From assembly GCA_047967505.1 (NCBI GenBank), contig CM106540.1: a DNA stretch of 64,000 bases; one strand, 5' to 3'. Every line of letters begins with the position of its first letter. Position 1 is the first letter of the stretch. The translations under genes and the position numbers were made by a program. The notes under the pieces were generated by a model. The model searched no databases. It saw nothing but the letters and a program-made list of their open reading frames with translations, and was not told the origin of the DNA. Below are positions 46,983-58,136 of the stretch, in pieces. The stretch is from Dipteris shenzhenensis. Its lineage: Eukaryota; Polypodiophyta; Polypodiopsida; Gleicheniales.

Positions 46983-49387
46983 ATGGCGATTCCAGTTAGC
47001 CTCATATTTGGAGTTTTAGGTACCCTCCTTCTCTCCATCTGTCCTCCGCTCACATTCTCACAAGCTAGACAATCCCAGGCAGACTGCAAAAAGCTCAGAT
47101 CTAAGAAAAATCGAAGACCTCAAATTTTCTGTATGTGTCAATTATGGCCCTGTTTAGAATGAATGTTAGCGATTATCAAATACGTATCAAACTGCCGCTC
47201 ATGCATTTGTAACGTTTTCAACCAGATGCAACTTGTCATTCCTTTCGCCTTAGACAAGGATGGTTTCCCGTATACTTTGTCACAACTCGACGTGGATCAG
47301 CATAGGGTCGTTAAGACTTAGTTTAACTGGAAACGATGACTGCTACTATGTCATAGTACCAAGGTACTGACTTTTGCCTCTTTTGTGCAGGAAATGCAAT
47401 GTCTATATTGTCATTTGCCGCACCATTGTAAGAGAGCTTGCCTCACTTCCCTTTCTAATTCAACTTACGTTGAAATCCCTGTTCGATCTATAAATTATCA
47501 GTGAACTAACATATATATTCAAGAAAAACGCGTTTTTAACATATTGTAATCTTTCTTGAGGACGAAAAGATGTAGCATCAAATTCTGAGGCTGGTCTCTA
47601 AATTTTCTCAGGCCCACTTTTTGGCGTATTTTCAAACGAAAATCTATAGAGGACTTCAACGAGTTTCCTTACGTGATGTCACTCCTAAATAGCATGCTCT
47701 GGGTATATTACGGGCTGCTGAAGCCAAATGGGATGATGCTTATTACAGTCAATGCCGCCGGATGTGCCTTTCAGTCGATCTATCTCGTTCTCTATATCTG
47801 CTACTCCACAAATGCAAAGAAGGTAACGTTTCGTTCCTCTTGCATGTGCGGCGCTTGTGAACGGATGTGTGGTGAACCGTATTTTCCCGTTTGATAAACT
47901 TGAATTCCTATTATATTTGTGGAACGAGTCATATCTGTGGTTCAAGGACCAAGTGATTGATGGCTGCTGGGTGTTATTCCTGCAGGTATCCACTGTTCGG
48001 TCGCTGGTGGTTCTAAGTGTAGCTTTTGTCGGCTTGGTAATAGCCGTCAGATTCTTTTTCCACAATCAACAAAGGCTATTTGTGATGGGCGTGATTGCAA
48101 GTGCTGGCGCTGTACTGATGTTCGGGTCTCCACTTAGCATAATGGTACGAGACATTCGCCTGTGCTTAGTAATTCAAGCTTGACATTGATCATTTGCTTA
48201 AATTGTAAAGCTGCGCCTAGGGCGATTGTACTGGGATCGGTTTCCATGAATTGCGAAAAGAGATCCTCGAAGGATGGAAAAGGTTAGGAAAAGGTCACTG
48301 TACCTGTCGTAAAATACGGCACACAGATAGAATGAAGGTCCCCAGACCAAACTCACGTCTTCAATACGGCATATTGCACATAAAAAGAGAATCAACCCAA
48401 GCTGGTGAGGCCAGAAACGTTGCAGCGTTTCAAAACGGTATGCAGAATTGCTTGGAACACAACACGTGGCAGCACAGAGTGATCGACCACACGCCTTAAA
48501 CAAAGACATTTAATTCATACTTTTGACGTCGCTGTAATAGAATTTGTACAAGGAATTTTGGTGTTGCTTGAGTTAGGAAACTAATTGCTAGGAAAGCAAT
48601 CGCGACTTGGCAGCCCTTCAGGTGTGGTCGTAGCTTATCGGGGATAATCATGTGAATACAGTGTAGAGGGATCAACTTGTAAGGAGTGTCCTGATTGGAA
48701 CGGTCGATTTTGTTGGTCTTTGAAGGGTACGGTGATTCGCACGAAAAGCGTGGAGTTCATGCCATTTTTGCTATCCCTGTCGATGTTGCTACGAAGTGGG
48801 ACTTGGTGCGCTTATGGCTTTACTGTCAAAGACATATTCATCGAGGTAAGTTTCTTCAACAGACGTAATCCTGTGTCTACCTTGCTTTGCCCGGCAGAAA
48901 AATGACCAGTCTTGTGTGTTTCTTTACGGATCGGCTAGTGCATCAATTCGTCGCCAGTTTGTACATTTCTTCTCGTCAATTATCTCCCGATCGAAGCATC
49001 AGTTGTCGATAATTCAATCAACTAGGATTGTGATGTTCCTGAAAACCCCGAACGAAGCATCAGCTGCATTATTACTGCCGCGAATTGCATCGTCACTAGA
49101 TTGGAGAGCTCTCTCACAACGACACTGACCACTAGCTCTCCCTTAATGAATCACAGACTCCCAACACAATCGCGGTTTTCCTCGGAGCGATGCAGCTAGT
49201 ACTATACGCGGTGTACAGGAAGGGAATTGGAAATTCGATTTCATCGTCAAAGAATGAAACGAAGGTGGTGGCTGATATCAATCTGGACGCAATGGAAGAA
49301 GGAAAAGCCAACAATTGTGACAATCAATCAGCTTTGAAGCAATCAAAGGTTGCTGCAGTGACTGATCTACCTCAAGAGCATAATTGA
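46983..49387 (+). CDS. SWEET: SWEET bidirectional sugar transporter, six exons
   Basis: Exons: 46983-47019, 47391-47427, 47612-47822, 47986-48144, 48726-48845 and 49157-49387. All five introns are GT-AG and all phases agree, giving 264 residues (SWEETs usually have 230-300). The 37-, 37- and 120-nt exons match the conserved plant SWEET pattern. The protein has two MtN3/saliva three-helix repeats joined by TM4. The hinge prolines are present at P24, P44, P144 and P161, as are W55, N72, W175 and N191. SVEFMPF precedes TM6 and a hydrophilic tail of about 60 residues follows TM7. SWEETs passively move mono- or disaccharides across the plasma membrane or tonoplast. Residue 171, normally Asn or Ser in the sugar pocket, is Arg. 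No stop or frameshift breaks the gene. I start at the ATG beginning MAIPVSLIFG because it gives the usual short first exon. The clade is not assigned. Confidence 0.93.
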
Positions 49388-50036
49388 ATGATGAACACCA
49401 CAAAATCAACCAATCTTTCACAAAAATCAACCAATCTAATTTCATCCTCTCACCATTCATAGATCATTTCCTTGCAAAGACCGTTGGAGGGCTTTATTAC
49501 AGGATCATCAAATGTGTCTCCACAATATCAAAGCTCTTATTTATTTGAAAGCCTTTTAAGTTGCAAATCACTTTACTTTACTATGTGATAATGCAAGCCT
49601 TTTTGGACGCAAATCAGCCTAGATTACTTTGTTCCTTCTCATTCAAAGCACTTTCTCTAGATGATATTACATCAAGACAGTATCTCAAGGCACTGAGGAA
49701 TTCAACAAATTAACATGGTATGAAGTGCACACATTGCAACTTACAACAAAGCCAAATGCAGCATTTCCATGCATGTACATGTGCATGTGTACGCACATCT
49801 CACCCACATGCACAAATCATTTTGTACTATGTCACATTGCCCTTAGTATTGATAATTAATATTGCACAATTATTTCTCCATTTCACCCAAATATTTCAAA
49901 AGAATCTTCCTCAACTTTTTGCACTCCATTCTAGAGACTTGGAACAAGTGTAGCTTTATTTCCCAAATGTTTTTAAATAAAATACGACAAACTTGTACTC
50001 CTACTTTTAACTTTTGAGACATCTATGCCCCCTTGA
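49388..50036. other. SWEET 3' flank
   Basis: This is the presumed 3' UTR and downstream spacer. AT-rich signals such as ttatttattt (about 49538) and aataaaatacg (about 49976) could serve in polyadenylation, but none is decisive. No further gene was seen. Confidence 0.4.
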
Positions 50037-50047
50037 CCCCCCCTCCC

Positions 50048-50132
<85 letters not shown>

Positions 50133-50136
50133 ACAC

Positions 50137-50187
<51 letters not shown>
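50037..50187 (+). repeat. Compound C(n)-(CT)n-(CA)n-(CT)n microsatellite
   Basis: A C-rich run (50037-50058) is followed by CT repeats to about 50094, CA repeats to about 50138 and CT repeats to 50187. Long frames across it are Ser/Leu or Arg/Glu artefacts. Confidence 0.97.
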
Positions 50188-50189
<2 letters not shown>

Positions 50190-51089
50190 TGCTTCAAATC
50201 TCGATATTACAGAATGGATGATTTGCACGTTGATCGCCTATTTGTAATGCTTGGTCTTGATGTCTCACAATAAGACAAAGCACCCAAAGACACGCACACA
50301 GACGCATTTCCTTAACTTTAAAAAAAACTTATAGGCGCATCTATTTGTGCATCTATTTGTGCATCTACAGACCCGCATCTATAGGCACGTCTATATAACA
50401 GACAAATGCACCTATAGACGCGCTTTTAAATGCTCTATAGAAATTTAAAAAAAAAACAGAAAGACGCGCTTATAGACGCTCTACAAAATCTTTTTTTTAA
50501 TAAAAGCAAAATTTTGTGTGGTTGAATAGAATGTTGTGTATGTTGTGTATGCTATGTAGTTACAAGAATCCCATTTCCACATTGTGCAATTCAACTCTTA
50601 CAGCCAACTGCATTTTAATTAGCACGAATTCCAAGCACGTCTATAGCCGACGATTACAATTCCGAATAAAACATTACAACTCCAAAACGTTTAGTTCACA
50701 AGGCATTCATTGATAGAATGTTGCACAAGGAAATTGAAAGCCAAAAAAATAAAAGGAGTGTATATTAATTCATAGCCCAAAAAGTGCTTGTATGTACATA
50801 TAGCACGAAGCCAAGCCACGTCATGTGGCTTCAAGTACAAAAAATAAGAGGAGTGTATATACAAGAGAGGCACGAAGCCAAGCCAATGGCTTCAAGTACA
50901 AAATAGAGTAGCTAGCACTACTTCTACGACTAATCTAAGTTCTCCACATCCTCGCTCCCTTCTTCCTCATCTTCTTCCTCCTGATTAGCTGTAAGGCCTT
51001 GTAAATGAGGGACAACATGTATCAATGTATAAAAAATCAAATCTTTATTTAGAATATTGACATTATTTAATTACTTTTAAATACCTGGG

Positions 51090-52380
51090 GGGCACTCTAG
51101 TAGCCCGGATATATTGCTCCTCAATAATCAACCCGTCATCATAGAAGTGCCAGCTCCATGTATCTCCTCTGTGATGGTGGCGGTGGTAGGCTGTCTCGAC
51201 AGGAGTAGGGTACCTGCCCATGATATCAAGCTACAAGATGACACAATTTGCGGAGGGGTTAGTACAAAGAAACAACCTCCTAATAAACCACATAAACACA
51301 ATATAATTTGAGATGGATACTTACAAATTGGGCCTTCCATGATTCAATACCCCCTACTCCAAAATGCATGTTTCCATGCATATTGCTTCATTTGGATCCT
51401 TTGTGCCTCCACGTGCTGCAGACTAGGGTCCGCCTTCGCTACCTTCATTGCTTTCTTCCACTCACACTTGAGAGCGGTGTGGGGTTGACCCCTTGGTGGT
51501 TGACTTCCCTCTCTCCTGGCAATCTTGGCTAGTGCCTGCCTCTTAAGCAAAGATCTTTTACTGGCAAGTATCATAACAATCTTTGACTTGGCCCATTTAT
51601 CTGTGAACTAAACATTGGGGGGATTGGGATACCTAGAGCGAACAGTAGCGAGGGTCTCATCAGCTAACTTTTTTTTATGGTCTTTGTAGTGAATAAAGCA
51701 ATCTATGTAGTTGTTAGCAATTACAGAGTGCATGAAGGCCATGATGTCCTTTCCCCATGCATCCATCAAGATGCCTCCTGTTTGAGTGATGTCATAGAAT
51801 ATCGTACCATCACCCTCTGGCACGTCTGCATCATCTGAATCATCCCCACCCCCACCATTAGCCCCCCCAAAGCACTGTGCCATGCATCCACCACCACTCT
51901 CCCTACAACTACGCCTAGTGCCTTGTTATGTTGAGCTAGTACGCTGGCCACTTGTAGCTGGAGATGCGACTCTTAATTGCATGGGAGTACGCCAGCGGCT
52001 TCACGAGGCGGAAGGGCCTCCTGATCGCAGGGGGGAGAAGGGGCTCAGCTCTGTAGCCGGCTGGGCTGTCTCGACTCCACTGGGGTAATCTCAGCTGGTG
52101 TGGGGTTGGGGTGGTTTGGAGTACCCGTCATGTATGTGTATAACTCCCCAGGAGTGGGAGGGTGCCCCAAAATGTTATATAACTCCCGAAAGATGGCATC
52201 CCGAAGATTAGGTGAGGCTAAAGAGCTTCCTAGCCACATGATGAGCTGAAGAAAAGAAAAGAAGAAGATTACCATCGAGCATGCCCTCTTTCCATTATGC
52301 ATGCCCTCGTCACGAGATGCAAAAGAAAAAATAGAGTGACAGCCTGACATTGAGCAAGCATTTATAGACTCTTGCATTCT
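51090..52380 (-). pseudogene. Spliced minus-strand coding remnant, possibly transposon-encoded
   Basis: From high to low: a coding segment starts after a pyrimidine-rich acceptor near 52245 (contains LRDAIFRELYNILGHPPTP). It runs through Pro/Ser-rich sequence to a Gly/Asp-rich stretch near 51860. It continues with GTIFYDITQTGGILMDAWGK (51810-51750) and a basic segment near 51570-51350 (contains KSKIVMILASKRSLLKRQAL and HTALKCEWKKAMKVAKAD). A 94-nt intron at 51231-51324 has gtaagt and ttgtag ends and joins to an exon with GRYPTPVETAYHRHHHRG and DDGLIIEEQYIRAT. A few in-frame stops indicate decay. I do not recognise the family. The layout (repeat-flanked, basic, spliced) suits a DNA-transposon ORF. 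Confidence 0.45.
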
Positions 52381-52441
52381 TTGAATTAGAGTGACAGAAG
52401 TCTGTATCTACTTGCTCAATGTCAGGCTATTGAAGCTTCAC

Positions 52442-53030
52442 ATGGGGAAAAAGAGAGAAGGAAAGAGAGGATAAAAGAGAGGAAAAGAGAGGAGAAAAAA
52501 GAGAGAAAAAGAGATGAGAAAAAGGAGAAAAGAGAGGAGAAAAAATAGAGAAAAAGAGAGGAGATAAGAGAGAAAAAGAGAGAAAGTGAAAAGAGAAAAA
52601 GTGGGGATAAAAGAGAGAAAAAGAGAGAAGGAAAGAGAGGAGAAAAGAGAGGAAAATAGAGGAAAAGAGAGGAGAAAAAAGAGAGAAAAAGAGAGGAGAT
52701 AAGAGAGAAAAAGAGAGAGGAAAAGAGAGGATAAAAGAGAAGGAAAAAGAGAAAAAAATTGAGGATAAAAGAGAGAAAAAGAGAGAAGGAAAGAAAGGAG
52801 AAAAGAGAGGAGAAAAAAGAGAGAAAAAGAGAGGAGATAAGAGAGAAATAGAGAGGAAAAGAGACGAAAAGAGAGGATAAAAGAGAGAAGGAAAAAGAGA
52901 GAAAAAGTGAGGATAAAAGAGAGAAAAAGAGAGAAGGAAAGAGATGAGAAAAGAGAGGAAAAGAGAGAAGAAAAAAGAAAGGAGATAAGAGAGAAAAAGA
53001 GAGGAGAAAAGAGAGAAAAAGAGAATGCAA
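52442..53030 (+). repeat. Homopurine tract, about 590 bp, GAGA/AAAAGAG minisatellite
   Basis: The plus strand is almost purely A and G, with scattered single T's, built of loose units such as ggagaaaagagagaaaaagaga. The 202- and 220-codon minus-strand frames across it are Ser/Phe/Leu artefacts. Such tracts can form triplex (H-DNA). Confidence 0.95.
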
Positions 53031-53618
53031 TCTCTTACTTCCTCACAAATGCAATCCCTTTCTTCATTCATGCAATCCCTTTCCATCATTCATGCAATCA
53101 CTTATTTCCATCATTCATGCAATCCCTTTCTTGGAAAGGGAAGGAGAAGGGAAAGAGAAGGAAAAGAAAGGGGAAGGGGAAGGGGAAAGGGAAGAACACA
53201 CAAGAAAAACTATCATAGTTCATCTATAGACGCGTCTACAGGCATGGCTATCTGTTTTTCCAAAAGTTAGATGTGTTATTAGACATGCTTTTTGACGTGC
53301 CTATAGACATGCTCTGACAAACGCCTTTTTGAAAGAAACTGAAAAGGACATGTGCATGACCCAAAAAGAACAACACTAGTACCAAAAACATCCCTTTCCT
53401 ACATACGACAAAGGACGAATCCAAAGAGAGCAACTTCTGAAGAGAGCAACTTCCAAAGAAGACCAATCGCCAAGAGACTTACCTTGGATAGAGGTATGGA
53501 AGCTTCTTGTCCTTCTTCAAAGCTGCTTCTCTTTTTCTCTTCCTTGTTCACCCTCTTCTCTTGTATGCTTGGGGATGACTATGTAAGCCTGGAGATGAGT
53601 GTGGGTGCTTGGAGATAA

Positions 53619-54480
53619 GTGTGGATGCGGTCAAAAAGACAAGAAACAAAATGGCAACTCAAGGGGCCGGGCATGGTAGTACCCCTTAATATGATAGATG
53701 TCGTGAGAGCCACCATAGAAGATGAAAGGGTACGAAAAGTCAAAACAGGCGTTTATTGGATGAGGTATGTGGGTGTTGCTACGAGACATCATGAGTTCTC
53801 ATCAAACTGGGGAGCCCAATTGAATAAGGCCCCCCTAGGTTCCCTTAAAGTGGAGGAGGCTCCCCCTATCGAGATGCCTCATGTAGAGGATAAACCACCC
53901 TACAAAAGCAAGGCCTCAAAGGCCAAGAACCCTAAGACTCCCTACAAGGGAAAGCAAATCATTCTAGAAGCCATAGAAGATGATGAGAATGAGGAAGAGA
54001 CTCACTTGTAGTAGGTCCCCAAACACATTAAAGCTTACATAGTATAGGACCGTAGGATATTGCTAGAATAGGTTAAGAGGTCTACCAAGCAAGGAGACCG
54101 AAATGGGTATGATGGTCCTGAAAAGGTCAATAAGTGAACCTGGTTGGGGTCTAGGAGAGGACCCTAAGACGATTTACATAGATGATGACCTAACTTCCGA
54201 GCAAGAACATGCCTTGCTTGCCATGTTGCATGAATTTCAAGATTTTTTGGCCTAGAAATACACAAACATGAAGGATGTGCCACCGGAAGTAGTGTAACAT
54301 ACCATCCCTACTATGGATGAAATAGACTGGTATGGCAGTGACCCTATCCCATGAACCCAAAATATGCGATGATGTAGAGATTTCATCTATCTAGGAAAGA
54401 TATCATGGAGGTGAGAGCCCTCACAAAGCTCATTCAATGGACCTTCCACAAATGGTGGTGAGAATACAAATGACATACTC
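53619..54480 (+). pseudogene. Ty3/gypsy pol fragment upstream of reverse transcriptase
   Basis: An open frame (53619-54011) contains a basic/acidic linker. It is followed, through stops, by the characteristic Ty3/gypsy segment before the RT palm: DPKTIYIDDDLTSEQEHALL, MLHEFQDFLA, KDVPPEVV and HTIPTMDE. It then runs into MNPKYAMM near 54355. In-frame stops at 54253-54255 (TAG where Trp is usual) and 54295-54297 (TAA where Gln is usual) fit G-to-A and C-to-T changes. No RT catalytic YxDD motif follows, and no LTRs were found around it. Confidence 0.75.
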
Positions 54481-55680
54481 AGGGAGGCTACACCCAACCA
54501 GATTATAAGATATTAACGACGATGAAAACTGATGCAAAACTGTAGCCTCAATGGAGAATTTAATTTTTGTGGCATGTAGCATTTTGAACCACATATTGTT
54601 GTGTGGGGTTTGAATGGAGAATTGACCCAACATTTATGCCCCTACACTGACGCTAGAGTTGGCTCGATTTTGAAAAGATATGAGAAGCAGATCCTAACAT
54701 TGTATACAAATTTCCATGCTTCGATTTTCCAAAAGTTGGCTCTTTCGTCGCTCTGGCTGCCCAAATGGAAGAGTTTAGCATGACATTCGCATCTGCCATT
54801 GTAGCCACCATGCATTTTTTCATTACAAAAAATTTGGACTCAAAAAGGGTCTTGTAAGGGAGCCCTTGGGCTGGTGACATGGAAGAATAAGTGAATAAAA
54901 CCCAATAGAATATTGGCTGGTGGAGGGCAATAGAATATTGGAAGTTGCCTGACTTCTCTATTTCTTTATTCAATGGCCCTAACAATAAGGTGGAGCACCC
55001 ACTTGCTGTTTCAACTCTCCCATCACGTTTTTTAACTATAACCAAACTGAGAAACCTAGTCTGAACCAAACTTGAACCATTTGGCCTGAAACAAAATCCT
55101 CCCATCCAACTACCACATTCCTTTCATTCTCTCTCATTCCTCTTGCTTCCCCCTCATTTCTGAGCACCATTTTGAATTTTTCTTTGCTCCAGCCCTCTTT
55201 TCAAATTTCCTGCTGGCTTTTGAGCGAGAAGCTTCTTTCTCTATTCTCCCTCTCATGGGATGGACTCTCATGCCAAAATCTCGTCACTTCTCTTCTCTAC
55301 CTGTATTTCTCTCCCATTTCACTCTCATTCTTTCAAAACGTTCAAGATTTTTGAATGAGATTCAACCTACCTTCTTCTTTCTCTATTTTGGGTGCTTCTC
55401 CTTCAGATCTTGCCACTTCCTCTCTCATCTGAGATTCTCCCATGATCTGAAATCATTTCATTCAGGAAGACAAGGCAATCAATGTTCTGAGCGAGCCATG
55501 AATGATGCAAGGTGTTTGGAGCTTAGAAGGAGCTACTGGACAAGATTCTTTGATAAAGGATCAAAGAAGATTGACTTTCAGTCATTGCAATTGCTGATGC
55601 ATGAGAATCAATCTTTCTTTTCATCTCGCAATACTAGTTACTTTCCTTGCTGCAATCTCTAAGGGTGCATGATTTTGAAC
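54481..55680. other. Intergenic stretch, no supportable gene
   Basis: Frames at 54653-55105 (minus) and 55255-55662 (plus) exceed 130 codons but lack domains, and the plus one starts in CT-rich sequence. Part of this could be an LTR belonging to the 53.6-kb gypsy fragment, which I cannot show. Confidence 0.4.
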
Positions 55681-55689
55681 CATTTGTGA

Positions 55690-56465
55690 AGGTTTGGGGT
55701 CCATCCAAATAGCTTGTATGGAGGTTCAGGTGAGATAATCTTTGGAACAATGCAACACAATGATTATGACGAGATTTTTTTGTTAATGATGTAACTTTGA
55801 AGAGACAGTTAGTTCTTAGTTCATTTTGTGTAGTTGTGTCGTTTTGTTTTATTTCATGGTTTGAAAACGTTGAAAAATTTGTTTGTTTTATAAGAAATTC
55901 CATGAGAAATGAGTCTTTTTCACTCTTACTATCAATGGTTTTCTATAGAATATTGCTTGAAATAGATTTCGAGATGTTTGGGAGCATATAATTTGTTTTG
56001 AAGCAAGAACCATTAACTTCATCAATCGTGGAACACATTTGGGACCACTGGGAGGGACAAGTTTGATGACATTTTTCTTTCAAAGAATCTTGCTCCAAGA
56101 ATCAGACCTATACTGTTCATTCATGTAGTTTTAGAATGTTTTTAGTTTTCAACTCAAATCAGGGTCTATCAGAGAAACTTGCATGGAGATTCAGGTGAAA
56201 AAACCTTTAGAACAATGCAAGACAATGAAAATAATGAGATTTTATGATGCAACTTTGAAGAAACAGTTAATTTATTATTTGTTTTGGTAATTTTGTTGTT
56301 TTCTTTTAATACATGAATTAAAGAGGAAGAAAGACTTTTTTGTTTTAAAAGATACACTCTTACTATTGAGTTTTTTTACAGGATATGGTTAGAAATAGAT
56401 TTGGAGTTGTTTGGAAGCATATAATTAGTATTGGAAAAAAATCCATCAATTTCAGCATCCTGGAT
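55690..56465 (+). repeat. Diverged direct duplication, about 470 bp apart
   Basis: The region 55690-56040 matches 56165-56465. Shared blocks are tggaggttcaggtga or tggagattcaggtga, gaacaatgcaa-acaatga, gatgtaactttgaag or gatgcaactttgaag, cactcttactat, and gaaatagattt-gag-tgtttgg-agcatataat. Intron-like AT-rich sequence leads into the coding remnant at 56711. Confidence 0.75.
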
Positions 56466-56710
56466 TACAAGAGGGACCATTGAGGAGGACAAGTTTGATC
56501 ACGTTTTTTCTTCAAAGATCCCTGTGAGGTATTGTTCATTTACATAGTTTAATAGGGTTTGATGATAAGTAAATGTTTTCTTGAATTTGTAGATTTCAAT
56601 TGTTAGATTTTGCATGCAATTGGGGTTTTCACTTTTGCTTAGTTTGATACTTTTCTGAAACATGTCATGTTTGTATATTATTTATTAATGTCAATGTTAT
56701 ATTATACTAG

Positions 56711-57864
56711 GTGGAAAGTGCATGAAATCATGCAAGCCGCTCGGAATTTAAAAAAGGTGGATATCCATTTTCAAATAGATGCAGAGAATGCATCATTTTT
56801 AATGAGGAATGAATCCTCCTTAGCAAGTGAAAGTGATTTAGTAGCTCTTCGAAATCAAGGAAAAGCACATATGGATTTGTGGTTAGAAGGGAAAATATAT
56901 CCAGTAGATCCACAAACTTGTTAGACTCCTCAATTCCATGGATTGAATAGCTTAATAAAGTTCCTATGTAAGGGTGAGAATGGTTTGTTAGGATATGGTC
57001 GAAGGTTGATTGGTCATGGAGCAAGTAGCCTTCACAAGCAATATCAATCTTTGCTTGATGAAAGAGACAAAAGGATCACAATGTTGGAGGCTTGGAATCA
57101 ACATTTGGTATCATCTATGCAAGCTACAAGTGTTCAAATGTCTGCATATGATGGCATAGAGAAGAAAAATCAAGAATTATAGGTAAAGGTTCAAACATTA
57201 GATGCTCAATTGGGAGAGAGCACTATTATAAATGCAATTCACTTACAATACCTTTACTACAAAAGAAAACATTCAAAGAAGATGATGCGTAGTGTTTCAT
57301 CAATGCTGTGAATGACTTTAGTTGGAATATGGAGATAGCTTGGGGAAAGAATCATTTCACATAGTACATGGTAATCTCTAACTTGGACATTGAGATGTGC
57401 ATATTGAATGGTCCTATATTTACTGATTTGTTTTTCTATTTGGTAGCACATATTATATGCTCATGCACCATATATGGCATGGAATTATGGAAGCATCGAA
57501 GTGTGGTCCACTCACGGCATGGAAAGATCGCATTAGCAAGCACATTGTGCATATAATAGAGCGACCCAACACGGGGGTGGTAGAACTAAGTCAAGCCCAA
57601 TGGTTAATGGTTCAATTGGTTCAATAGTGGTACAGGTATATCGAAATAAGAGCAGCTGCAACACTAGCATTCAAAGAGTCCTTAGTGTCCCATGCAGTGC
57701 AAGATGTTAACGCAAAACGTCGAAGAAGAATATACAACTCATCGAATGCAAGACAGAATCATGCAAGTTGGCATGCAACCCGTCTTATACAAGGGCACAT
57801 ATGGGTGGAGACAGATGAAAATGATGGTGTAGACTCTTCCAATGTGGATGCCCATGCATAAGAT
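56711..57864 (+). pseudogene. Decayed plus-strand coding region, unknown family
   Basis: A coding stretch starts after an AG acceptor (actag/gtggaaag, 56711). It stays in one frame to 57180, with stops only at 56922-56924 and 57180-57182 (both TAG). It contains VDIHFQIDAENASFLMRN, LWLEGKIYPVDPQTC and a helical segment (SLHKQYQSLLDERDKRITML). After frame changes it continues from about 57450 (KDRISKHIVHIIERPNTG) to WYRYIEIRAAATLAFKESLV, VNAKRRRRIYNSSNARQN and a terminal TAA near 57860. An AATAAA-like signal (gtaataaagcc) follows at about 57900. The basic RRRR patch may be nuclear. I do not recognise the family, and both same-frame stops could be CAG to TAG. Confidence 0.5.
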
Positions 57865-58060
57865 TCAGAATTTATTTGTAATTTTAGTTATGTGATTTGT
57901 AATAAAGCCAACGTATAATGGAAATGAGTTGCAGTATAAATGAGAAATTTTGTGCTATGGGATGTTAATTATAAGTATTTAGCTCAAGGTTGCACTAATT
58001 TTACTTTTTTAAGGGTTTTTATTGAAACAAGTATTTTTTTTAAATTAGGGTTTTTGTCCC

Positions 58061-58068
58061 TATATAAG
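58061..58068 (+). promoter_or_regulatory. TATA box of the CENH3-like pseudogene
   Basis: TATATAAG in the context gtccctatataagagaatg lies 69 bp before the start codon, a normal spacing for a compact histone promoter with a leader of about 40 nt. Its presence argues that this copy arose by DNA duplication, or is a decayed original locus, and not by retroposition. Confidence 0.65.
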
Positions 58069-58136
58069 AGAATGCGCCCTCATTTTCATTTCATTGTTTA
58101 AAGAGCTCTCCACTCTCACAACTTTCTCCATCCCCC

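Larger units (their letters stand above)
50284..53310. mobile_element. Possible DNA transposon with subterminal motif clusters
   Basis: Variants of tatagacgcg and tataggc-cg cluster at 50284-50490 and again at 53221-53310, but not between. GACGTGCCTATAGA at 53294-53307 is exactly inverted at 50378-50391. Clustered short subterminal repeats near both ends are typical of CACTA or MuDR-type elements. The interior holds a spliced minus-strand coding remnant. I could not find exact terminal inverted repeats or a target duplication, so the boundaries are guesses. Confidence 0.35.

Noticed and set aside
47685-48065. 126-codon minus-strand frame and 48198-48509 minus-strand frame
   Set aside because: They are antisense shadows over SWEET exons and introns.
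50007-50247. Three frames across the microsatellite
   Set aside because: They are Ser/Leu/His/Thr or Arg/Glu artefacts of the CT and CA repeats.
52422-53089. Two overlapping minus-strand frames of 202 and 220 codons
   Set aside because: They are Ser/Phe/Leu readings of a homopurine minisatellite, open in more than one frame because the repeat lacks stop codons.
54653-55105. 150-codon minus-strand frame
   Set aside because: No domain or family resemblance, and no related frame nearby. Chance cannot be excluded and support is too thin for a gene call.
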